NCBI RefSeq assembly: GCF_900110375.1
Contig: NZ_FODN01000003.1
Span: 291,079 to 355,078, forward strand
Reading direction: 5' to 3'
Source: Flavobacterium sinopsychrotolerans
GTDB lineage: Bacteria > Bacteroidota > Bacteroidia > Flavobacteriales > Flavobacteriaceae
DNA length: 64,000 bases
The notes below the pieces were generated by a model that was given only the letters and a program-made list of their open reading frames with translations, ran no database searches and was not told the DNA's origin. Within the stretch, counting starts at the first letter, position 1; every line of letters begins with the position of its first letter. Positions 1 to 7,307 of the stretch are shown piece after piece. The position numbers and the translations under genes are program-made.

Positions 1-2
1 TA

Positions 3-806
3 AACATAGCCGAAAAAAAATATAAAAAACTTTCCATTCAAGTTTCCTTGACAGGACTTTCTTTTTGTTGTTTTGACACGCTAAATAATACCGTAATTTC
101 ATTCAACGAAGTGCATTTTGATACCTTTCACAAGGCTACAAAAATTGAAGATTTGTTTGCTGATGCTTTCAACAATCATCCAGAATTAAAGAATTCCTAT
201 GATGAAATTCTAGTGATTCACAATAATAATCTTTCAACATTTGTTCCGGAACCGTTATTTGACGAAAACTTTTTAGGCAGTTATTTGCAATACAACACTA
301 AAGTTTTTGAAACTGATTTTTTCGCTTTTGATGAAATTCCAAACTATCAAATGAATGCGGTTTATATTCCGTATGTGAATATCAATAATTTTTTTATTGA
401 CCAATTTGGAGCTTTCGATTACAAACATGCGAATAGTATTTTGGTTTCAAAACTTTTGGTTGCCTCCAAAAATAAGGATGAGAAAAAAATGTTTGTACAT
501 ATTAATACAGGTCATTTTGAAATCATTGTGGTTCAGAACCAAAATTTATTACTTTTCAATTCTTTCGATTACAACACGCCGGAAGATTTCTTGTATTACA
601 TCTTATTCACGGCAGAGCAATTGAACTTAAATCCCGAAAACTTCGCATTGGAATTAATCGGAAATGTTAATACCGAAAGTGATTATTTCAAAATCGCTTA
701 CAAATACATTCGTAACGTTTCCCTTATTGATGTGGAAGATTTGCGATGGAACAATTATTTTTCTGAGGCCGAAAACAGAAATCATTTTATACTTTTCAAC
801 TCATGA
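3..806 (+). CDS. DUF3822 family protein (5' end outside window)
   Basis: Unknown-function protein of the DUF3822 family, found in Bacteroidota just ahead of rsmD. The reading frame is open right to the left edge. A TTG at 48 could be taken as a start, but the codons before it (from base 3) read as normal protein, so the true start probably lies upstream of the window. The visible part is rich in aromatic and acidic residues and has no signal peptide or membrane segment. The family resembles an actin-like ATPase fold, but I cannot confirm ATP-binding residues by eye. Its stop codon overlaps the rsmD start in an ATGA, so the two are almost certainly translated together. Confidence 0.8.
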   Translation, partial: NIAEKKYKKLSIQVSLTGLSFCCFDTLNNTVISFNEVHFDTFHKATKIEDLFADAFNNHPELKNSYDEILVIHNNNLSTFVPEPLFDENFLGSYLQYNTKVFETDFFAFDEIPNYQMNAVYIPYVNINNFFIDQFGAFDYKHANSILVSKLLVASKNKDEKKMFVHINTGHFEIIVVQNQNLLLFNSFDYNTPEDFLYYILFTAEQLNLNPENFALELIGNVNTESDYFKIAYKYIRNVSLIDVEDLRWNNYFSEAENRNHFILFNS

Positions 807-1399
807 GAATCATTTCAGGAAAATACAAAGGAAGACGCATTTTTCCACCAAAAGGTTTACCCGTTCGTCCCACAACCGATATGTCTAAAGAAGCATTATT
901 CAATGTTTTGAACAACCATTTCAGTTTTGAGGGACTTAAAGTATTAGATTTATTTGCAGGAACAGGAAATATCAGTTACGAGTTTGCATCAAGAGGCTGT
1001 ACTCCAATCACATCAGTTGATGGTGATTTTGGCTGTGTGAAATTCATCAAGCAAGTCGCAGCCGAATATGATTTTAATATTGCCGCCACAAAAAGTGATG
1101 TTTTCACGTATTTAGAAAGATGTAAAACGTCCTACGATATTATTTTTGCAGATCCACCGTATGCTTTGGACCAAAAAACTTTCGAAAAAATTATCTTATT
1201 AGTTTTCGAAAAAGAATTGCTTAGTGAAGACGGAATGATGGTAATCGAACATTCGAAATATACCAAACTGGATCACATGATTCACTTTTCGTTCCAGAAA
1301 AGTTACGGAGGTTCCATTTTTAGTTTCTTCGAAATTGGAGCTGATGATTCAGAAGATTCTGAAAACGAATCAGACCAAAATGATGGTGAAGAAGAATAA
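803..1399 (+). CDS. rsmD: 16S rRNA (guanine(966)-N2)-methyltransferase RsmD
   Basis: Methylates G966 of 16S rRNA using S-adenosylmethionine during 30S assembly. The SAM-binding motif VLDLFAGTGN is at residues 47-56. The catalytic DPPY motif typical of N2-guanine/N6-adenine methyltransferases is at 117-120. The N-terminal 'RIISGKYKGR' is also typical of RsmD. At 198 residues it is slightly longer than usual because of an acidic Asp/Glu/Ser/Asn tail over the last 20 or so residues. The ATG overlaps the stop of the DUF3822 gene (ATGA), and a strong hairpin terminator follows. Confidence 0.93.
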   Translation: MRIISGKYKGRRIFPPKGLPVRPTTDMSKEALFNVLNNHFSFEGLKVLDLFAGTGNISYEFASRGCTPITSVDGDFGCVKFIKQVAAEYDFNIAATKSDVFTYLERCKTSYDIIFADPPYALDQKTFEKIILLVFEKELLSEDGMMVIEHSKYTKLDHMIHFSFQKSYGGSIFSFFEIGADDSEDSENESDQNDGEEE

Positions 1400-1412
1400 T
1401 CTTGATAGAATA

Positions 1413-1456
1413 TAAAACAGAAAAGCTCTTGTAATTACAAGGCTTTTCTGTTTTTA
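1413..1456. terminator. Bidirectional terminator between rsmD and the convergent 185-residue gene
   Basis: An inverted repeat pairs 'aaacagaaaagc' with 'gcttttctgttt', with an inner stem 'cttgtaa/ttacaag', and is followed by T-rich sequence on both strands. It sits between two convergent genes, so it can end transcription from either side. Confidence 0.8.
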
Positions 1457-1473
1457 CTAACCATTTAAAGCAA

Positions 1474-2031
1474 CTATTTGCCAATTACCCAACCCAAAGT
1501 AAAGTTTAAAACCGGTACTAAATCACTGTCGTTTTTGTCAAAATTATAACCAACACCTAAATTCAAATCAAGATTAAAATTCCCTTTGTATGTTCGTTGA
1601 AAACCCCAAACCGGTGCTAAAGTAATCGATGCATTTTCGGTTGAAAAGTTATCATTTGTAGAAATTGATCTGAAATTATAAAAAGCGGACATAGCAACAA
1701 ATCCTCCTGAGTTATGGGAAGTAACTTTTCCCTTTTCAGCTCTTTTCTCTAAATTATAGTAATGACGAAACTGTTCATTAATGTAAGGATAAAAGGTCCA
1801 TGTTTTACCAAAACCATTTGATGTATATCCGTAACCTGAACTCAATTCCGAGTAAAGCGTATTTTTATCGCTTAAACCATGTTCGTAAACAAATCCCGGA
1901 AGCAACACATTTATCTTAAATTGACTTTTTGCTACTGCTGGTTTTTCTTGTGCGTTTGAATGTGAAATTGTTATTAAAATAAAAACAGATAAAATAGCTG
2001 CTTTACCGTTTTTAAATACTGATAATTGCAT
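1474..2031 (-). CDS. Hypothetical exported protein, probable outer-membrane beta-barrel
   Basis: Not a family I can name. The 185 residues begin with a signal peptide (hydrophobic core at about residues 10-24, cleavage plausible after 'SNA'). The rest has alternating hydrophobic/aromatic strands with short Asn/Asp/Gly turns, for example 'LDLNLGVGYNF' and the C-terminal 'LNFTLGWVIGK'. This looks like a small outer-membrane beta-barrel, like the unnamed barrels common in Flavobacteriaceae. An upstream box tatgtttg (minus strand, 2081-2088) fits the Bacteroidota -7 consensus, with no clear -33 element. It is a single-gene unit between two terminators. Confidence 0.6.
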   Translation of the reverse strand: MQLSVFKNGKAAILSVFILITISHSNAQEKPAVAKSQFKINVLLPGFVYEHGLSDKNTLYSELSSGYGYTSNGFGKTWTFYPYINEQFRHYYNLEKRAEKGKVTSHNSGGFVAMSAFYNFRSISTNDNFSTENASITLAPVWGFQRTYKGNFNLDLNLGVGYNFDKNDSDLVPVLNFTLGWVIGK

Positions 2032-2148
2032 GTATAATTATTATTAGGTTGTCGATATATCATTTGATTTATATCCGGAGCAAACATAATAATTAAATTC
2101 TAATTTGTCAGAATTTTATCTTTTTTATAATCATTGCTTTTTTTGCAT

Positions 2149-2177
2149 AAAAAAGCAGGTCAATTGACCTGCCCTTT
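2149..2177 (-). terminator. Terminator downstream of the YciO-like gene
   Basis: An 18-bp perfect palindrome 'gcaggtcaattgacctgc' (2155-2172) is followed on the minus strand by a run of T. It lies about 150 bases past the stop of the YciO/YrdC gene and before the promoter of the 185-residue gene. Confidence 0.6.
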
Positions 2178-2323
2178 ATGTATCCTTAATTTTTCTTTAA
2201 CAACCAATTAAATATAATTAAGAATAGCATGTGTATATCATTAATAATCAGTAAGTATTTTAATTTTAGGTAAATATAAAAATTAATATTAATTCAGCAA
2301 ATATTTTGCCAAAAATTTAAATT

Positions 2324-2944
2324 TTACAAAATATCTAAACTTCCTTTTCCTTCTCTCACTACAATTGGTTCGTCACCCGATAAATCAATAATAGTAGATC
2401 CAACATTATTACCATATCCACCGTCAATTACCAAATCAACCAAGTTTTGCCATTTCTCAAAAATAAGTTCCGGATCAGTGGTGTATTCTATCACATCATC
2501 ATCATCATGAATCGATGTAGAAACAATAGGATTCCCTAGCAACTTTACAATTTCTAAAGCAATAGCATTATCAGGAACCCTTATTCCGACAGTCGTTTTC
2601 TTTTTGAATTCCTTAGGTAAGTTATTATTTCCAGGTAAAATAAAGGTATATGGTCCCGGTAATGCTCTTTTTAAGATTTTAAAAGTGGTTGTGTCAATTT
2701 GTCTCACATAATCAGAGATATTACTTAAATCATGGCAAACGAAGGAAAAATTAGCTTTATCGAGCTTCACTCCTTTGATCTTTGCAATTCGCTCCAACGC
2801 TTTTGTATTGGTAATATCACATCCCAAACCGTACACCGTATCCGTTGGATATATCACCAAACCTCCTTCCTTTAGAACCTTAACCACTTTAGCAATTGCA
2901 GCTTCATTGGGTTTGTCTTCGTATATTTTTATAAATTGAGCCAT
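2324..2944 (-). CDS. YrdC/Sua5 family protein, YciO type
   Basis: A YrdC-domain protein, a family that makes threonylcarbamoyl-AMP for the t6A37 tRNA modification. The core motif 'YPTDTVYGLGCD' is near residues 32-43 and the end 'GDEPIVVREG' is typical. The length (206) and local sequence, such as 'GPYTFIL', 'VGIRVPD', 'VDLVIDGGYG' and 'STIIDL', match E. coli YciO better than TsaC. The K-x-R element that TsaC/Sua5 use just after the first motif reads 'KIKGVKLDK' here. Automatic pipelines usually call such proteins L-threonylcarbamoyladenylate synthase, but YciO-type proteins may have another role. The neighbour upstream is the pcrA-like helicase, 83 bases away. Confidence 0.75.
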   Translation of the reverse strand: MAQFIKIYEDKPNEAAIAKVVKVLKEGGLVIYPTDTVYGLGCDITNTKALERIAKIKGVKLDKANFSFVCHDLSNISDYVRQIDTTTFKILKRALPGPYTFILPGNNNLPKEFKKKTTVGIRVPDNAIALEIVKLLGNPIVSTSIHDDDDVIEYTTDPELIFEKWQNLVDLVIDGGYGNNVGSTIIDLSGDEPIVVREGKGSLDIL

Positions 2945-2968
2945 TTTTTTTAGTTTAAAGTTTAAAAT

Positions 2969-3014
2969 GTTTAAGGCTTAAAGTTCTTTTAACTGACAAC
3001 TTTAATTCTTAAAC
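2969..3014. repeat. AT-rich hairpin between the helicase and YciO-like genes
   Basis: The arms 'gtttaaggcttaaagtt' (2969-2985) and 'aactttaattcttaaac' (2998-3014) pair at 15 of 17 positions around a 12-base loop. It lies in the 83-base gap between two co-directional genes. It is AT-only in character, without an obvious U-tract, so an intergenic repeat is as likely as a weak terminator. Confidence 0.35.
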
Positions 3015-3027
3015 TTGAAACAAATTT

Positions 3028-5364
3028 TTATCCTATAATATCCAGTTTCGCAAAACGCAAAAGTAATTTTTTGATTCCGCCAACTTCAAATTTGATTTCG
3101 GCTTTTTTATCTGCTCCTACTCCTTCAAGGTTTAAAACTTCGCCTTTACCAAAACGTTCGTGCATTACAATATTCCCGGCAACGAGTTTATTATCAAATA
3201 AATTAGCACTTCCTGAAGCAGTATTATTGCTGACAGGCTTCAATTTACGAATATTTATCTCTGCTTTTGGTTCATTATCTGAACTATATTTGGTCGGAGG
3301 AGTTCCATTCGCTGGTTTTGCCAGACGCAATTTAGACTTATCTACATCTCCAAAAATATCGCTGTCAATCATCGGTTTGTACCTGTAATTATTTTCAGGA
3401 GGTGTCATATATTCCAGATATTGACTGTCGATTTCCTCAATAAAACGGGAAGGTTCACTGTCGGTCAATTTCCCCCAACGGTAGCGTGACTGTGCATACG
3501 TTAAATACGCTTGGTGTTCTGCTCGGGTCAAAGCTACATAAAACAAGCGTCGTTCCTCTTCTAATTCACTTCTCGTACTCATACTCATGGCACTTGGGAA
3601 CAAATCTTCTTCCATTCCCACCACAAAAACATGTGGAAACTCTAATCCTTTAGCCAAGTGAATCGTCATCAATGCCACACGATCTTCATCGCTTGTATCT
3701 TTGTCTAAATCCGTTGCCAAAGCCACATCTTCCATAAATTCAGACAAAGCGCCACGAGCTCCATCTACTTCTTTTTGGCCATCGGTGAAATCTTTGATTC
3801 CGTTTAATAATTCCTCAATGTTCTGAATTTTAGCCATTCCTTCCGGAGTAGCATCTTTTTTTAATTCCTGAATCAATCCTGTTTTTTTGGCAACATGATC
3901 AGCCAGATAAAACGCATCCTGGTTTTCATTTATAGCCTGAAAACTCTGAATCATCGTAACAAAATCGAGGAGTTTTTGCTTGGTTCCTGAATTCAATTTT
4001 AAATCAATTCGTTCTATGTTTTGCATGACTTCAAAAATCGATCGCTTGTAGTGATTGGCTGCAATAGTCAGTTTTTCGATAGTTGTATTCCCAATTCCAC
4101 GTGCCGGATAATTGATTACCCGAACCAAAGCTTCTTCATCTTTTGGATTAATAACCAATCGCAAATAGCACAAAACATCCTTCACTTCTTTTCTTTGGTA
4201 AAATGAAAGTCCGCCATAAATTCGGTACGGAATGTCTCTTTTTCTCAACGCATCTTCCATTGCGCGGGATTGTGCATTGGTACGGTACAAAATAGCAAAA
4301 GCGCCATTAGGCAACTGACTTTGCATTTTTTGCTCCCAAATAGTACTAGCAACAAAACGGCCTTCTTCATTATCTGTTAAACTGCGGTGGACTTTTATCT
4401 TTGGACCAAAATCATTCGCAGTCCAAACTATTTTGTCCAGTTTTACTTTATTTTTATCAATAATCGTGTTTGCAGCTTCAACAATATTCTTTGTAGAACG
4501 GTAATTTTGTTCCAATCTAAAGGTTTTTACGCCTTCATAATCTTTCTGAAAATTAAGGATGTTATTGATGTTAGCACCACGAAACGCATAGATACTTTGC
4601 GCATCATCACCAACCACACAGATGTTCTGAAATTTATCTGATAATGCTCGAACGATTAAATACTGAGAGTGATTGGTATCTTGGTACTCATCCACCAAAA
4701 TATAGCGGAAACGGTTTTGATATTTGGCCAGAACTTCAGGAAAGCGAGTAAGTAATTCATTTGTTTTTAATAATAAATCATCAAAATCCATGGCGCCTGC
4801 TTTGAAACATCGATCCACATAATTTTGATAAATCTCACCCATTCGAGGCTTTTTAGACATCGCATCCGCTTCTTGTAGCTCCGGATTATTGAAATAGGCT
4901 TTTACAGTAATCAAACTGTTTTTGAAATTTGAAATTCGGCTTAAAACCTGTTTTGGTTTGTACACATCTCGATCCAATTGCATTTCTTTGATGATCCCGG
5001 AAATGGCACGCAACGAATCCTGAGAATCATATATGGTAAAGTTGGAAGGATATCCAAGATGTTCGGCTTCCGAGCGCAAAATTCGAGCAAAAACCGAGTG
5101 AAATGTCCCCATCCAAAGATTTTTTGCTTCACCCGCACCCACGATATCCGAGATACGTTTTTTCATTTCACGAGCCGCCTTGTTGGTAAATGTAAGCGAT
5201 AGGATACTGAACGCATCGATACCCTGACTCATCAAATAAGCAATTCTAATAGTCAACACCCGCGTTTTTCCGGAACCTGCACCCGCAATAATTATCATGG
5301 GTCCGTCTTTTTGGAGAACGGGTTCGCGTTGGGCTTCATTAAGTTGATCGATATATTTGTGCAT
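3028..5364 (-). CDS. ATP-dependent DNA helicase, PcrA/UvrD type (SF1A)
   Basis: A 3'-5' DNA helicase for nucleotide excision repair, mismatch repair and clearing of stalled forks. The Q motif 'LNEAQREPV' lies near residue 8, Walker A 'AGAGSGKT' at 27-34 and Walker B 'DEYQD' at 225-229. 'GDDAQSIYAFRGA', 'QNYRS' and the motif VI region 'VALTRAEHQAYL' follow in the usual order. The C-terminal 45 residues ('VMHERFGKGEVL...') match the Tudor-like domain by which PcrA/UvrD binds RNA polymerase. At 778 residues it is full length. A -7-like box tatttttg is at 5388-5395 on the minus strand, about 25 bases ahead of the start. Confidence 0.92.
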   Translation of the reverse strand: MHKYIDQLNEAQREPVLQKDGPMIIIAGAGSGKTRVLTIRIAYLMSQGIDAFSILSLTFTNKAAREMKKRISDIVGAGEAKNLWMGTFHSVFARILRSEAEHLGYPSNFTIYDSQDSLRAISGIIKEMQLDRDVYKPKQVLSRISNFKNSLITVKAYFNNPELQEADAMSKKPRMGEIYQNYVDRCFKAGAMDFDDLLLKTNELLTRFPEVLAKYQNRFRYILVDEYQDTNHSQYLIVRALSDKFQNICVVGDDAQSIYAFRGANINNILNFQKDYEGVKTFRLEQNYRSTKNIVEAANTIIDKNKVKLDKIVWTANDFGPKIKVHRSLTDNEEGRFVASTIWEQKMQSQLPNGAFAILYRTNAQSRAMEDALRKRDIPYRIYGGLSFYQRKEVKDVLCYLRLVINPKDEEALVRVINYPARGIGNTTIEKLTIAANHYKRSIFEVMQNIERIDLKLNSGTKQKLLDFVTMIQSFQAINENQDAFYLADHVAKKTGLIQELKKDATPEGMAKIQNIEELLNGIKDFTDGQKEVDGARGALSEFMEDVALATDLDKDTSDEDRVALMTIHLAKGLEFPHVFVVGMEEDLFPSAMSMSTRSELEEERRLFYVALTRAEHQAYLTYAQSRYRWGKLTDSEPSRFIEEIDSQYLEYMTPPENNYRYKPMIDSDIFGDVDKSKLRLAKPANGTPPTKYSSDNEPKAEINIRKLKPVSNNTASGSANLFDNKLVAGNIVMHERFGKGEVLNLEGVGADKKAEIKFEVGGIKKLLLRFAKLDIIG

Positions 5365-5786
5365 GGAAATTTTTATAGAATTCTATGCAAAAATAAGCAT
5401 TAAAGATGTATAATTATACTTTTATATGAAGCTAAAAAACCGTTCTTAATTTGTGGAACCAGATACGGAATATCAGTTCGCTCTAATGCTATTTTAACAC
5501 TGTATTTTTAAATAAACAGCATTTAATTTTAAACATATAAGTCATATAAGTTAATGAAACTAATTTTTCAAATAATTGATTTAAAAGGGAATATAAGCTG
5601 AATATTTCTTCGTAAGGCTATCTGCTTGCCTAAATGAACTATCGGTTTTTACTTGTCTTTATTCAAACTAAAAACTTATATGACTTATATGTTTAACACA
5701 TATCGCTGTAATATTAAAATTAATCGGACTTTAAAGAAAAAGTAATTAAATAAGAGACAAAATTTAGCTGATAATGTATTAAAAAA
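5365..5786. other. Gene-free spacer with an inverted-repeat element
   Basis: 422 bases between the helicase start and the TSUP stop. I see the helicase promoter region at the left and the inverted-repeat element at 5529-5696. The remainder is AT-rich with no convincing reading frame. Confidence 0.6.
5529..5696. repeat. Inverted-repeat element, copy 1 (24-bp perfect arms)
   Basis: The arms 5529-5552 and 5673-5696 are perfect inverted repeats of 24 bases enclosing 120 bases. Each arm is itself built from a tandem 'CATATAAG' with a 9-base period ('catataagtcatataag'). A second, diverged copy with the same arm design is at 17903-18048. The interior has no reading frame and no similarity to the interior of copy 2 that I can see. 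This fits a non-autonomous intergenic repeat (MITE- or REP-like). Confidence 0.7.
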
Positions 5787-6554
5787 TTATTTAAAAAATA
5801 CATCATACGCAAAGCGGATTAAGGTTCCTACAACGACAACCAAAAAGAAAACCCGAATGAAGCTATTTCCTTTATTAATGGCCAATTTTGCACCTATCCA
5901 GCCACCCAGCGCATTACTGGCAGCCATTGGCAGTGCTATTGCCCATATAATTTTCCCTTTTAAAATAAACAAACAAATAGAACCAAAATTTGTCGCCAGA
6001 TTCACCATTTTAGCATTTGCGGAAGCATGCAGAAAATCGAAACCCATAATGGCAATAAAAGCCACTACCAAAAAACTTCCGGTTCCCGGTCCGATAAATC
6101 CATCGTATAACCCAACTACAAAACTGATTCCGACAGCATTCCAAATTTGAGTTCTCGGGGAATGATTTTTTTCAATGTGCTGCCCGAAATTTTTTTTAGC
6201 GTAGGTATAAATCACTAAAAAAGAAAGAACAACCAGCAATAACGGTTTCATAAAATCATTACTTACATACGTCAACAAAGTTGAACCCAAAAATGCCGAA
6301 GGAAATGCCAAAAGCATCATTATCGACAATAGTTTCCAGTTCATATCTACGTTTTTCAGATATTGATATGCAGCAAAGGAAGTACCACTAAAAGCAGGAA
6401 CTTTCAAAGTTCCAATTACGGTTGAAACAGGAAGATTGGGTAACAAAATCAATCCCATTGGCGTTTGAATCAATCCACCACCGCCCACAATTGCGTCAAT
6501 AAATCCTGCAGCAAAGGCCGCTAAACAAAGTAAAACCAGAACATAAGTCTCCAT
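5787..6554 (-). CDS. TSUP family membrane permease (TauE/SafE-like)
   Basis: An inner-membrane transporter of the TSUP family, whose members export sulfite, sulfoacetate or related small anions. The substrate here is unknown. The 255 residues are mostly hydrophobic and form about seven to eight membrane segments. The N-terminal 'GFIDAIVGGGGLIQTP' and the mid-protein 'GLYDGFIGPGTGSFL' are the two pseudo-repeated family signatures. I chose the ATG at 6554 rather than a TTG four codons upstream. It is a single gene whose start region is divergent from the next plus-strand gene. Confidence 0.85.
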   Translation of the reverse strand: METYVLVLLCLAAFAAGFIDAIVGGGGLIQTPMGLILLPNLPVSTVIGTLKVPAFSGTSFAAYQYLKNVDMNWKLLSIMMLLAFPSAFLGSTLLTYVSNDFMKPLLLVVLSFLVIYTYAKKNFGQHIEKNHSPRTQIWNAVGISFVVGLYDGFIGPGTGSFLVVAFIAIMGFDFLHASANAKMVNLATNFGSICLFILKGKIIWAIALPMAASNALGGWIGAKLAINKGNSFIRVFFLVVVVGTLIRFAYDVFFK

Positions 6555-6633
6555 TATGATATTCAATTTTAAGTAATGCTGTTACGATGAGCAAAAATAC
6601 TATTCGGTTTCATTTATTGCTATTAAATAGAAA

Positions 6634-6663
6634 TTGATTTGTACTCAAAAAAGTATATTTTTG
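6634..6663 (+). promoter_or_regulatory. Bacteroidota-type promoter for the 173-residue gene
   Basis: TTG at 6634-6636, a 19-base spacer, then TATTTTTG (TAnnTTTG) at 6656-6663. The ATG is 23 bases further on, giving a short leader. Both elements and the spacing fit the sigma-A consensus of Flavobacterium. Confidence 0.55.
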
Positions 6664-6685
6664 CTTTTTAAATTTTAACAACAAA

Positions 6686-7207
6686 ATGGATTCAACAAAA
6701 ATCATAGAAATTCTGGCCTATACTATACCTTCATTAATTACCGGAGGAGTAGCTTATTATTTGTTCAACTCTTATTTTAAAGACCAACAAAATACCAGAC
6801 GCTGGTTGTTGCAAAAAGAAGCTCAAAAAGACGCTTTACCACTGCGTTTGCAGGCCTATGAACGCATGGTTTTATTTATGGAACGCATCAATCCTACTAA
6901 ATTATTGATTCGGATTGCTCCTATTTCTAATGATAAAAATGATTACGAAAATTTGATAATTGCACAAATCGAACAGGAATATGAGCATAATTTAACGCAG
7001 CAAATATATATGTCAGACGAATGTTGGACGATCATTGTCACAGCAAAAAATAGCACCATTCAAATGATTCGAAAAGCGAATATGAGTGATCGTGTGGATA
7101 ATGCCGATTCATTACGTGAAGTACTTTTAAGTGATTTGATGGAAAAACAATCTCCTAGCAATGCGGCTTTAGCTTACATCAAAAATGAAGTGAGCCAAAT
7201 GTGGTAA
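6686..7207 (+). CDS. Hypothetical protein with one N-terminal membrane segment
   Basis: I know this type only as a conserved hypothetical protein of Flavobacteriaceae. It has 173 residues, with a membrane helix at about residues 8-28 ('ILAYTIPSLITGGVAYYLF') followed by a largely helical, charged cytoplasmic part. The segment 'PLRLQAYERMVLFMERI' is a likely signature. No catalytic motif stands out. It is monocistronic with its own promoter just upstream. Confidence 0.7.
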   Translation: MDSTKIIEILAYTIPSLITGGVAYYLFNSYFKDQQNTRRWLLQKEAQKDALPLRLQAYERMVLFMERINPTKLLIRIAPISNDKNDYENLIIAQIEQEYEHNLTQQIYMSDECWTIIVTAKNSTIQMIRKANMSDRVDNADSLREVLLSDLMEKQSPSNAALAYIKNEVSQMW

Positions 7208-7231
7208 GTATATAACGTTACAAAAAAATAA

Positions 7232-7283
7232 AATTCACTAATTTCTACAAGAATGATCTTTTGAAATTAGTGAATTAGCGGTT
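7232..7283. terminator. Hairpin terminator carrying a 20-base repeat
   Basis: Perfect 14-bp arms, 'aattcactaatttc' (7232-7245) and 'gaaattagtgaatt' (7263-7276), lie between two convergent genes. The right part 'aaattagtgaattagcggtt' (7264-7283) recurs exactly at 14072-14091, so this may be an interspersed repeat used as a terminator. Confidence 0.5.
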
Positions 7284-7307
7284 ATTAAATCTGTATTAAT
7301 TCAAAAC

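Noticed and set aside
1474..2031. PorP/SprF or PorV assignment for the 185-residue barrel
   Set aside because: It lacks the 'QYMYN...NPAYAG' and FadL-like signatures and is too short.
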